Shown here piece after piece: positions 1 to 6,919 of a stretch of 12,831 nucleotides of DNA. The stretch lies in assembly GCA_046481785.1 (NCBI GenBank), contig JAWOJF010000143.1:1-12831 (forward strand), read 5' to 3'. Every line of letters starts with the position of its first letter. The first letter of the stretch is position 1. Origin of the DNA: JAWOJF01 sp046481785 (lineage in GTDB: Bacteria; Bacteroidota; Ignavibacteria; Ignavibacteriales; Ignavibacteriaceae). Under the pieces are notes generated by a model. That model saw nothing but the letters and a program-made list of their open reading frames with translations. It made no database searches and had not been told where the DNA came from. The translations under genes and the position numbers were made by a program.

Positions 1-131
1 GCCGGAATAAAAAATATAAAACCTGGAATTAATGGAAATATTACTCCAATAATACCAATAAATGAAAAAAGAAACCCTAAAGTGAGATAAATCAATTTTA
101 CAGCTTTATTCTTAGAGGGTGTAAGTTTCAT
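1..131 (-). CDS. Partial small membrane protein, DUF454/YbaN-like N-terminus, cut by the left edge
   Basis: An open frame begins with ATG at 131-129 and runs off the left edge without a stop (43 complete codons). The peptide has a short basic start (MKLTPSKNKAVK) and then a hydrophobic stretch with the pattern LGFLFSFIGIIGVIFPLIPG. Its G-x-x-G-I-I-G spacing and the P-L-I-P-G turn resemble the first hairpin of DUF454 (YbaN-like) or PGPGW-type inner-membrane proteins, whose functions are poorly known. It lies 49 nt downstream of the PAP2-like gene on the same strand, so the two may be co-transcribed. No convincing Shine-Dalgarno precedes the ATG. The frame is seen directly; the family is a guess from a short fragment, and the rest of the gene is outside the window. 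Confidence 0.55.
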   Translation of the reverse strand, partial: MKLTPSKNKAVKLIYLTLGFLFSFIGIIGVIFPLIPGFIFFIP

Positions 132-180
132 GGTTGTGCTAATATAAAATATACAGACTAATTAAAAAAGATGCGGGAGC

Positions 181-801
181 TTAATGTTTCATTATCTTTT
201 TCACCATCACATAAGAACAATAAGTAAAGAATGGAGCAACCAGAACATCTACAGCATAGTGAACATGCTGGAAAATAACAGCGGCTGCAACAATAATGGT
301 ACTGCAGAAGAAAAGTATCTTTAATATTTTTCTATCCGCCGTTAAATAAAGTATAAATAGTGTAGCAGTATGGCCTGAAAAGAACAGATCTTTTGTCATA
401 AGCCTGCCGGTTCCAAATACTTCAACAAAGGGGTCTGCCAGAGGGATCATATCAGCAGGCGGATTTAAGGGGGTTATGTACATTGCTGTAATTCTGAAAA
501 TTACCATTAGTGTATAACACTGCATCGCAAAAAGTAATCCGCCGGGAGTTTTTACTAAAAAATATAATGCAATGATTAAAGAAATATAAATTATTCCAAA
601 TATAAGCCATGTTAAATTAACAGGAGGAATAAGATTATGTATGGGATCATATAAAACAATCCCCGCCCTGTTCTCAACATAATTCAGAAACCTTGTTAAA
701 GAGAAAAGCACAACTGCCAGAATAACAACGGTTAATAATAATTCATTCCGCTTTTCAGCAGATCTAAAAAACAGTTTCCAATTATTTGCTTCTGTCCCCA
801 T
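181..801 (-). CDS. PAP2/sphingomyelin-synthase-like integral membrane protein
   Basis: A 206-residue protein with about five to six hydrophobic segments (around residues 20-36, 63-82, 87-104, 140-154, 160-177 and 184-198). The diagnostic part is C-terminal: F-S-G-H-T-A with His144, and H-Y-A-V-D with His181 and Asp185. This matches the His/His/Asp triad of the PAP2_C (sphingomyelin-synthase-like) branch of lipid phosphatases and phosphotransferases. The upstream K-x6-R-P motif of classical PAP2 phosphatases is not seen. Likely role: dephosphorylating a lipid phosphate, or moving a phospho-head-group between lipids in the membrane; the substrate cannot be read from sequence. It starts 27 nt after the esterase stop on the same strand, so the two probably share a transcript. 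The family call is fairly sure, the exact reaction is not. Confidence 0.75.
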   Translation of the reverse strand: MGTEANNWKLFFRSAEKRNELLLTVVILAVVLFSLTRFLNYVENRAGIVLYDPIHNLIPPVNLTWLIFGIIYISLIIALYFLVKTPGGLLFAMQCYTLMVIFRITAMYITPLNPPADMIPLADPFVEVFGTGRLMTKDLFFSGHTATLFILYLTADRKILKILFFCSTIIVAAAVIFQHVHYAVDVLVAPFFTYCSYVMVKKIMKH

Positions 802-828
802 ATTTAAAATATTTCCTGTTGTTGAGCA

Positions 829-1560
829 TTAAATATTCAAACTTTCTAAAAAATAGGGGAGCATCCTGCGCCATGTTGGCCAGTCATGGTCCATATCGGC
901 ACCCCATAGATCCAGCCAGTGGGGAATATTTTTGGAGTGAAGAATATCAGACAGATCAGTTGATGCCTGTGGATCTTCATATGCACCCTGACCACTTGAT
1001 ATTATTATATTTTTATTTCTCATGTCAGACAGGATACTTTCGTCCGTTAAATTAGGGAGATAATCAACCGGGGAGTTGTAATAAATATTATCATCACAAT
1101 AACCGTTAGTATATACCTTTAGATCATAAATGCCGCTCATGGCAATTACACCATTAAAAAGTTCAGGCTTCCTGAAAAATGTATTTGCGCTATGATATGC
1201 CCCAAGAGATGCACCGGTAAGAACAACCGGCACACTGCCCCCGCAAATAGCATATATAAAAGGAATAACTTCCTCAATAATGTATTTATTATACTGCTGG
1301 TGACGCACGGCTTTATCAGCAGGACTTATATTTTTATTAAGCCAGCTTTCATTATTAACACTGTTTACTGAGAATGCTTTTAATGTACCATTGCTAATAT
1401 AATTTCTTATGCTTTCTATTAAATCACATCTTTCATACTCAAGGTAATCAGAAGTGGCAGTAGGAAACATAAGAAGAGCATACCCATAATGCCCATACAC
1501 TGCAATTTCCATTTCTTTCTGTAAGTTGGGGCTAAGCCACTTATAGATTTCTCTCTGCAT
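829..1560 (-). CDS. Esterase-family alpha/beta hydrolase (esterase D / PF00756-like)
   Basis: A 243-residue protein with no signal peptide, so probably cytoplasmic. It carries a nucleophile elbow G-A-S-L-G (Ser118) followed by A-Y-H-S, as in the putative-esterase family that includes esterase D and enterochelin-esterase-like proteins. The likely catalytic His is His225 in D-M-D-H-D-W-P-T-W, close to the C-terminus as expected. Glu195 or Asp196 in G-A-Y-E-D-P is the candidate acid. Family members hydrolyse carboxyl esters or thioesters of varied substrates; the substrate is not evident here. The ATG is preceded by GGAG (complement of 1567-1570) with 6-nt spacing, which fixes the start. A REP-like cluster separates it from the epimerase gene, so it is probably not tightly co-transcribed with that gene. 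It is followed after 27 nt by the PAP2-like gene. Confidence 0.8.
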   Translation of the reverse strand: MQREIYKWLSPNLQKEMEIAVYGHYGYALLMFPTATSDYLEYERCDLIESIRNYISNGTLKAFSVNSVNNESWLNKNISPADKAVRHQQYNKYIIEEVIPFIYAICGGSVPVVLTGASLGAYHSANTFFRKPELFNGVIAMSGIYDLKVYTNGYCDDNIYYNSPVDYLPNLTDESILSDMRNKNIIISSGQGAYEDPQASTDLSDILHSKNIPHWLDLWGADMDHDWPTWRRMLPYFLESLNI

Positions 1561-1581
1561 TTAATACTCCAATTGAAGTCT

Positions 1582-1686
1582 TTGTAGCACAGGCTTCAGC
1601 CTGTGAAAGCTCCGTTAATACGGCTTTGGCCTGTGAAAGCTTGTTTCGTAATGTTTCAAAATCACAGGCTGAAGCCTGTGCTACAA
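1582..1686. repeat. REP/BIME-like palindromic repeat cluster
   Basis: Two 24-bp arms, 1582-1605 and 1663-1686, are exact reverse complements. Each contains the palindrome CACAGGCTTCAGCCTGTG (or its complement), an 8-bp stem with a 2-nt loop. A third, degenerate copy in the same orientation as the first lies at 1621-1641, exactly 30 nt after the matching part of copy one (1591-1611); the two share GGCCTGTGAAAGCT or AGCCTGTGAAAGCT. This REP-REP-inverted-REP arrangement, confined to one intergenic gap, is typical of BIME-type elements mobilised by REP-associated tyrosine (Y1) transposases. No such transposase is in the window. The arrangement is seen directly; the mechanism is inferred from REP families. 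Confidence 0.85.
1663..1680 (-). terminator. REP hairpin possibly ending the mutase/epimerase transcript
   Basis: On the minus strand the epimerase stop codon (1698-1696) is followed about 15 nt later by the hairpin CACAGGCTTCAGCCTGTG and then ATTTTG. The stem is strong, but the T-run is only four bases, so intrinsic termination would be weak. REP hairpins can also stabilise the 3' end of the upstream message. Function is inferred. Confidence 0.35.
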
Positions 1687-1695
1687 TTGTAAAAA

Positions 1696-2100
1696 CTATG
1701 GTTTTTCACAAAGCTCTGTTAGTACACCATGTGTATATTTAGGGTGAAGGAAAGCAATATTCAACCCTTCTGCGCCGGGACGCGGCACCTTGTCTATTAG
1801 CTGAATTCCTTTTAGTTCTGCTTCACTTAAAGCCTTCTGCAAGCCCTTTACAGCAAAGGCAATATGATGAACGCCCTCCCCCTTTTTTTCTATAAATTTC
1901 CCAATGGGTCCTTCAGGGTCAGTTGATTCAAGCAGTTCAATTTTGGTTTCCCCTGCCTGGAAAAAAGCTGTCCTTACTTTTTGATCTGCCACTTCTTCAA
2001 TCTTGTAGCATTTTAAACCAAAAATATCTTCATAGTATTTTATAGCTTCTTCTAAGTTTTTTACTGCAATTCCTATATGTTCAATATGTGTAAGATTCAT
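1696..2100 (-). CDS. mce: Methylmalonyl-CoA epimerase
   Basis: A 134-residue single-domain vicinal-oxygen-chelate protein, the usual size for this enzyme. It interconverts (R)- and (S)-methylmalonyl-CoA in the cytoplasm, linking propionyl-CoA carboxylation or transcarboxylation to the B12-dependent mutase. Two beta-alpha-beta-beta-beta modules are visible: residues 5-60 starting I-E-H-I-G-I-A-V, and residues 76-132 starting V-H-H-I-A-F-A-V. Likely metal ligands are His8, Glu55 (K-I-E-L), His78 or His79, and Glu129 (L-T-E-L). The C-terminal N-I-A-F-L-H-P-K...G-V-L-T-E-L is the typical epimerase ending and argues against a glyoxalase I or dioxygenase. It starts 53 nt after the mutase gene, which strengthens the call and suggests one transcript. 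The upstream ribosome site is weak (AGAAAG). Confidence 0.93.
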   Translation of the reverse strand: MNLTHIEHIGIAVKNLEEAIKYYEDIFGLKCYKIEEVADQKVRTAFFQAGETKIELLESTDPEGPIGKFIEKKGEGVHHIAFAVKGLQKALSEAELKGIQLIDKVPRPGAEGLNIAFLHPKYTHGVLTELCEKP

Positions 2101-2153
2101 AATCTACTTTCTTATTTCAGGATCCGTTGGAACGGTTAATTTTAATATTGCGC

Positions 2154-3836
2154 TTAAATTACAACTGTTTCTTTATATTCACCGAATACTACGCGAAGTG
2201 TATTACATATTTCTCCCACACTTGCGTAAACTCTTACTGCATCAATTATAAACGGCATCAGGTTCTCATTACCCTGTGCAGCTTTTTTCAGAGCGTCAAG
2301 AGTTCTTTTTACATCTTCATTATTACGCTGTGCTCTTACCTTGTTAAGGAACGAAACCTGGTTTTCCTGAATTTTCATATCAATCTTTAAAAGATCAGGA
2401 CGCTGATTATCCTTAACCTGAAACTTATTTACACCTACAATTATTTTTTCTCCTCTTTCAAGCTGTTTCTCAAATTCATATGCGGCGTTTTGTATTTCTG
2501 TCTGAACGTATCCCTGCTCAATAGCTCCCACCATTCCGCCGAGTGAATCAATCCTGCTGATATATTCTTCCGCTTCTTTTTCAATGAAGTCTGTTGCTGC
2601 TTCAACATAATAAGAGCCTGCCAGCGGATCAACAGTGTTGGTAATTCCACTTTCATAAGCTACAATTTGCTGTGTACGAAGAGCTGTTCTTACAGATAAT
2701 TCTGTTGGAAGTGCAAGAGCTTCATCTTTGGAGTTGGTGTGCAGACTTTGAGTGCCTCCAAGAACTGCAGCAAGTGTTTGAATTGTTACACGGACAATAT
2801 TATTCTCAATCTGTTGAGCTGTTAATGTTGATCCGGCAGTTTGAGTATGGAAACGAAGCATCATTGACTTTGGTTCCTTTGCGCCAAACCTTTCTTTCAT
2901 TATTTTTGCCCATAACCTCCGGGCCGCTCTGAATTTTGCTATCTCCTCAAAGAGATCGTTATGTGAGTTAAAAAAGAATGAAAGCTGTCCTGCAAAATTA
3001 TCAACATTAAGGCCTGCTTTAATTGCCGCATCAACATAAGCAATACCATTAGCCAGTGTAAAGCCGACTTCCTGCGAAGCTGTTGACCCTGCTTCACGGA
3101 TATGATAGCCTGATATAGAAATGGTATTCCATTTAGGAACTTCTTTTGCGCAAAACTCAAAAATATTAGTTATTAAACGCATTGAAGGTTTAGGAGGAAA
3201 AATATATGTCCCCCGGGCAATGTATTCTTTAAGAATATCATTCTGAATAGTACCGCTTATTTTATCTTTTGAAGCTCCCTGTTTTTCAGCCACGGCAATA
3301 TACATAGCCAGTAGTACTGAAGCTGAAGCATTTATAGTCATTGACGTAGAAATTTTATCAAGCGGGATCTCATTAAACAGAACTTCCATATCTGCAAGAG
3401 TATCGATTGCAACACCCACCTTGCCTATTTCTCCAAATGCTATAGGGTCATCACTGTCATAACCAATCTGGGTAGGAAGGTCAAACGCCACAGACAAGCC
3501 TGATGTTCCATTGGCAAGTAAATACTTATATCTTTCATTAGATTCTTTGGCAGAGCCGAAACCTGCATACTGCCTCATTGTCCATAGCCTTCCCCGGTAC
3601 ATTGTGGGCTGAATTCCCCTTGTAAAAGGGTATTCCCCCGGAAAGCTTAAATTTTCCAAATAATTTTCACCGCTGAAATCAACTGGAGTATATAATGGAT
3701 TAACAGGAGTAAAGGAAGCAGTTGTAAATTCTTTCTGCCTTTCAGGATTCTTCTGAACAGTTTTTTGATATCTGCCGGTCTCCCACTGATTATATGCCTG
3801 TTGAACTTTTTGTTTTAGTTCTTCTAATCCGGCCAT
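2154..3836 (-). CDS. Methylmalonyl-CoA mutase, large catalytic subunit without B12-binding domain
   Basis: A 560-residue cytoplasmic protein covering only the N-terminal TIM-barrel substrate domain of methylmalonyl-CoA mutase; full-length enzymes add a cobalamin-binding domain and reach about 700 residues. It isomerises (R)-methylmalonyl-CoA and succinyl-CoA by adenosylcobalamin radical chemistry. Conserved marks: P-T-M-Y (Tyr80), W-T-M-R-Q-Y-A-G-F (86-94), S-M-R (Arg220) and S-G-Y-H (Tyr244, His245). Tyr80 and Arg220 match the methylmalonyl-CoA enzyme rather than isobutyryl-CoA mutase, where they are Phe and Gln. The frame stays open 12 codons upstream, but the ATG at 3836 follows AAAAAAGG at 6-nt spacing and gives the normal MAGLEELK start, so I chose it. 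The protein must pair with a separate small B12-binding subunit, not encoded here. The epimerase follows directly. Confidence 0.94.
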   Translation of the reverse strand: MAGLEELKQKVQQAYNQWETGRYQKTVQKNPERQKEFTTASFTPVNPLYTPVDFSGENYLENLSFPGEYPFTRGIQPTMYRGRLWTMRQYAGFGSAKESNERYKYLLANGTSGLSVAFDLPTQIGYDSDDPIAFGEIGKVGVAIDTLADMEVLFNEIPLDKISTSMTINASASVLLAMYIAVAEKQGASKDKISGTIQNDILKEYIARGTYIFPPKPSMRLITNIFEFCAKEVPKWNTISISGYHIREAGSTASQEVGFTLANGIAYVDAAIKAGLNVDNFAGQLSFFFNSHNDLFEEIAKFRAARRLWAKIMKERFGAKEPKSMMLRFHTQTAGSTLTAQQIENNIVRVTIQTLAAVLGGTQSLHTNSKDEALALPTELSVRTALRTQQIVAYESGITNTVDPLAGSYYVEAATDFIEKEAEEYISRIDSLGGMVGAIEQGYVQTEIQNAAYEFEKQLERGEKIIVGVNKFQVKDNQRPDLLKIDMKIQENQVSFLNKVRAQRNNEDVKRTLDALKKAAQGNENLMPFIIDAVRVYASVGEICNTLRVVFGEYKETVVI

Positions 3837-3842
3837 AATTAA

Positions 3843-3850
3843 CCTTTTTT
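3843..3850 (-). promoter_or_regulatory. Ribosome binding site setting the mutase start
   Basis: On the minus strand AAAAAAGG lies 6 nt before the ATG at 3836-3834. It supports this start over the in-frame ATG 12 codons upstream. Confidence 0.6.
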
Positions 3851-3860
3851 GTTTAATAGA

Positions 3861-3866
3861 ATTATA
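3861..3866 (-). promoter_or_regulatory. Candidate -10 box (TATAAT) before the mutase gene
   Basis: A perfect TATAAT on the minus strand, about 24 nt upstream of the chosen mutase ATG. The best -35 at 17-nt spacing is TATTCA (3884-3889), only 3 of 6 matches to TTGACA, so this is tentative. A start here would be inside the optional 12-codon extension and would further favour the shorter protein. Confidence 0.3.
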
Positions 3867-3973
3867 GAGCAACCTTAAATTGTTGAATATTTGTGTGCTA
3901 AAATTAGAAAATTATACGGCGGTTTTAAAGCGCTGGCTTTCCCCTGAATGTTAATATAGAATAAAACGGCATG

Positions 3974-5488
3974 TTAATTTTTTATAACATCTTCCAGTGC
4001 GTTCACAAGTTCTTTTTTTGAGAAAGGTTTAACCAGGAACTTATTTGCCCCGGCTTCATAAAACTCTTTTATTTTGTTATCAATAAATTCACTGGAAATT
4101 ACTATAAGCGGACGTTTATGGGGATCGTTATTTTTTAATTCTTTACATATCTTTATGTTCTGATCCCACCTGTTCTGATTGACATCCAGAATAATTGCCC
4201 GGTATTTTTTTTCACCTTTTACCAGGTCAAAATTAAAATCCTGGAAACTGCATGAATCTATCACGTAATTATTTTTCAGAAAGGCATTCAAGAGGTCATA
4301 AGTTTCGGAAGAATCATCAATCATAAATATTTTATTGAAAGAATCGTTTACTTCTGTTTCGGTTTTCTTTTCATTATTGGAAACTGAAAGAGGGAGTGTA
4401 AAAGTAAAAGTTGAACCAACTCCTTTAATACTGTCAACCAGAAGCGAGCCTCCCATTTTTTCAATATACCGCTTTGCAAGTGCAAGCCCCAGTCCGTTAC
4501 CTTCATAATTTCTGCCGATATTCAGATCTTCCTGGCTGAAAGGATGGAAAAGATGATCAAGATACTCTGAGGAAATACCAACACCTGAATCCTTTATTTT
4601 GCAAACTGCAAGTTCTCTTTCCTCAAGAAGATTAACCTCTACCTCAATAAAACCCTGCCTGGTAAACTTTACTGCGTTATTCAGTAAATTATTTATTGCA
4701 CTTTCGGCACATTGTATATCTACATCAACATAAATAAGCTTTTCCCTGAAGTTTACTTTTAAATCAAGATTTTTATCGGCGGCAATACTTCTTATAGATT
4801 CAATTGCATTTTTAATTAATGAATTAAGCTCTATTGTTTCAATGTTAACTTTATAGTTACCAGCCTCAATCTGAGCAAACTCAAGCATCTGGGTAATTGT
4901 TTTAAATAATCTTTCGCTGCCTGTATAAAGATTATCAAGATAAACTTTATCCTCTGGTGTAAGTTTGTCTTCCAGGCTTTCTTTAAGTATTGATGAATAC
5001 CCAAGTATAATATTTAATGGAGTCCTTAATTCATGAGATAAAACATTCAGGAACGTATTTTTTAACCTTTCGGATTCTTTGCTGGCATCCCTCGATTTTT
5101 TTACCTCTTCCTCGGCAAGAACCATTTCCGTCTGATCTTCATGAAAGAGGACTACATATTCCTTCCCTTCAAAAGAAACATGAAAAATTTTAGTCCTTAA
5201 AATAGGGATAGTCATTTCTTTGCTTTTGAGGAGTGAATCAGAGTAGTTTTCAAAAAATGTGTAATTTTTTTTCTCGAAGGTTTTAAGTATCAGGGCATGG
5301 ACACCGCTGTTTTTTAATTCACTATCATTAAAAATGGAGTACTCAGTAAGTTCTGAAAGATTATATCCCCACTGAAAAGTAAATGCCTGATTTACAAAAA
5401 CTATTTTACCCTCTTCATTAATTACCTCAACAGAAAAAGGTATCTGGTCAAACAGGAGCCGGAAATATTTTATAAGTGATTCAGACAT
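3974..5488 (-). CDS. Soluble PAS-domain hybrid histidine kinase with C-terminal receiver
   Basis: A 504-residue protein without membrane segments, so a cytoplasmic sensor. Domains in order: PAS (about 10-120); HisKA dimerisation domain with S-H-E-L-R-T-P (phosphorylated His152); HATPase with N-box N267/N271 (N-L-L-N-N-A-V-K-F), G1 box D-S-G-V-G (300-304) and G2 box G-N-G-L-G-L (330-335); receiver (about 385-504) with acidic pair Asp391/Asp392, phospho-acceptor Asp435, Ser465/Ser466 and Lys487 in L-V-K-P. All catalytic residues are intact, so autophosphorylation and transfer to its own receiver are expected. There is no DNA-binding domain, so output must pass to another protein. The ATG at 5488 lies 2 nt after the stop of the GAF kinase gene, implying translational coupling; a GTG four codons upstream (5500) would overlap that gene. 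Confidence 0.93.
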   Translation of the reverse strand: MSESLIKYFRLLFDQIPFSVEVINEEGKIVFVNQAFTFQWGYNLSELTEYSIFNDSELKNSGVHALILKTFEKKNYTFFENYSDSLLKSKEMTIPILRTKIFHVSFEGKEYVVLFHEDQTEMVLAEEEVKKSRDASKESERLKNTFLNVLSHELRTPLNIILGYSSILKESLEDKLTPEDKVYLDNLYTGSERLFKTITQMLEFAQIEAGNYKVNIETIELNSLIKNAIESIRSIAADKNLDLKVNFREKLIYVDVDIQCAESAINNLLNNAVKFTRQGFIEVEVNLLEERELAVCKIKDSGVGISSEYLDHLFHPFSQEDLNIGRNYEGNGLGLALAKRYIEKMGGSLLVDSIKGVGSTFTFTLPLSVSNNEKKTETEVNDSFNKIFMIDDSSETYDLLNAFLKNNYVIDSCSFQDFNFDLVKGEKKYRAIILDVNQNRWDQNIKICKELKNNDPHKRPLIVISSEFIDNKIKEFYEAGANKFLVKPFSKKELVNALEDVIKN

Positions 5489-5490
5489 AA

Positions 5491-6798
5491 TTAAGTACAC
5501 GGTAAAGAAAATTGAAATAAGGCACCGCCCGAATTTTCCAGGACTTTAATCTCCCCATTATGCCGGTCTATAATACTTTTACATAAAAATAATCCATAAC
5601 CGCTTTTCTGAGGTGTTGGTAATTCAAAACATGATTCGATATTAGAAAGATTTACTCCGGGACCATTATCCTCAACCTGCACAAATACATCATTACCTTT
5701 GGCAAAAGATCTTACAATTATTGTTGCATCCGGACGGGCTTCCGCAGAATTAGAAAACATATGAACCAGCAGATGCTGTATCTGTTCCGAATCATAAGTA
5801 CATAAAGGAAGGGAATTAAATTCTGTTTTAAATATTATCTTAAGAAATTTTTTCATTGGAGATAAATATTTAATGACAGACTGGATTGTTTTGTTCAGGT
5901 CGCCGCTGTCCTTATTCAGGTTCATTATTGAAGTTTCCAGCAGTACCTGTGCATACTTCTGAATATTCCTTATGCTGTCTATTGCAACTTTTGATTTTAA
6001 TTTTAAACGGTCAAAAAGAATTGAATCATTAGTTTTCAGCTTACTGTCATATTCTTTCTGTGTCTTTTCAATAGTGCGCATAAGGCTCTCAGTTTCAAGC
6101 AGAGCAAGATGCACAAGCCCCTGCAGTGACTGCCCTATTTCAGAATCAATACTGGACTTTAACGCTTTTCTTTCTGCCTGTATAAGCTGAACATTTGCCT
6201 CATTTAATGCGTTGTATGCATTTATCTGCCCATGATACAATTGTGCATTCCTTATTGCGGTTGCTGCCTGGCCTGCAAGTATTTCAAATGTATCAGTTAT
6301 TTCCCTTACTTTTATCCTGTGGAGCAGTTTACTGTCAACATATATCACCCCTATTTTTTTCCCTTCAGCAATCAGTGGAGAGCAGAGAATTGTCTGAAGC
6401 TCCAGCCGAAGAATACTTTTGCTTGGATCATAACCGGTATCGCTTTGTGCACCTTCAATAAATTTGGACTGGCCGGTAAGAAAAACATCTTCAACTACTG
6501 TATTACTAATATGGAAAAGCCCTTCAGGCAGGTTATTACCGGCGGAATTTAATCCAAGCTTATACTCAAGTTTCCCCTCATTATTTTTTAAAACAATGAA
6601 TCCCCGCTCGGAATTTGTAAGTTTTATGGAATTTTTCAGAACTAATTCAAGAACATCTTCAAGGATAAGCGAACTATTAATGCTTTTAACAATATCTAAA
6701 ATCACCTCAAGATTTTTTACACGTTCTAATGACTCGTCACCCCCGGAAGAGAATTTATCACTAGAATCAACTTTTTTCTTAAATTCCGAAAATTTCAT
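5491..6798 (-). CDS. GAF-domain histidine-kinase-like protein lacking the phosphorylatable His
   Basis: A 435-residue soluble protein. Residues 30-185 form a GAF domain (small-ligand or redox sensing) ending in the usual F-E-I-L-A-G-Q-A-A-T-A-I-R-N-A-Q-L-Y linker. A coiled segment leads to a HisKA-like helix at about 205-240, S-E-I-G-Q-S-L-Q-G-L, which aligns with the H-E-I-x-N-P-L-x-G-I box of NtrB-type kinases but has Ser219 in place of His. The ATPase domain (300-435) keeps G1 D-N-G-P-G (377-381) and G2 G-Y-G-L-F (400-404). In the N-box H-M-F-S-N-S-A-E-A, the first Asn is His346 while Asn350 is kept. ATP binding is plausible; normal autophosphorylation is doubtful. It sits between the TPR gene (121 nt upstream) and the PAS hybrid kinase (2 nt downstream), so it may sense a ligand and modulate that kinase. 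No clear Shine-Dalgarno is visible. Confidence 0.85.
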   Translation of the reverse strand: MKFSEFKKKVDSSDKFSSGGDESLERVKNLEVILDIVKSINSSLILEDVLELVLKNSIKLTNSERGFIVLKNNEGKLEYKLGLNSAGNNLPEGLFHISNTVVEDVFLTGQSKFIEGAQSDTGYDPSKSILRLELQTILCSPLIAEGKKIGVIYVDSKLLHRIKVREITDTFEILAGQAATAIRNAQLYHGQINAYNALNEANVQLIQAERKALKSSIDSEIGQSLQGLVHLALLETESLMRTIEKTQKEYDSKLKTNDSILFDRLKLKSKVAIDSIRNIQKYAQVLLETSIMNLNKDSGDLNKTIQSVIKYLSPMKKFLKIIFKTEFNSLPLCTYDSEQIQHLLVHMFSNSAEARPDATIIVRSFAKGNDVFVQVEDNGPGVNLSNIESCFELPTPQKSGYGLFLCKSIIDRHNGEIKVLENSGGALFQFSLPCT

Positions 6799-6919
6799 TT
6801 CTTAGGAGATGATAATTAAAATATTTTTTATCCTGCAGAAATATAAAACATTAGCTATAAATTAAAAACCGGAATACGATACAGGCATAAATAAATCGAC
6901 GAGAGGGAAAGGGGGGAAA

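Noticed and set aside
1582..1686. CRISPR-like reading of the repeated units
   Set aside because: There are only three copies, one inverted and one degenerate, and the units are palindromic with no regular spacers, so REP/BIME fits and CRISPR does not.
2120..2135. CCGTT-GG-AACGG palindrome between the mutase and epimerase genes
   Set aside because: A 5-bp stem with a 2-nt loop is too small to support an internal terminator or attenuator.
3905..3992. Short stems between the hybrid kinase and mutase genes (AAAGC/GCTTT and ATGTTA/TAACAT)
   Set aside because: Stems of 5-6 bp without a T-run on the minus strand are expected by chance in AT-rich DNA, so I do not call a terminator.
5972..6805. Several open frames on the plus strand opposite the GAF kinase gene
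   Set aside because: They overlap a well-supported minus-strand gene, encode no recognisable motif, and have the look of antisense shadows; the same holds for plus-strand frames at 786-1055, 2127-2390, 2672-2932, 7518-8183, 9425-9718 and 11981-12178.
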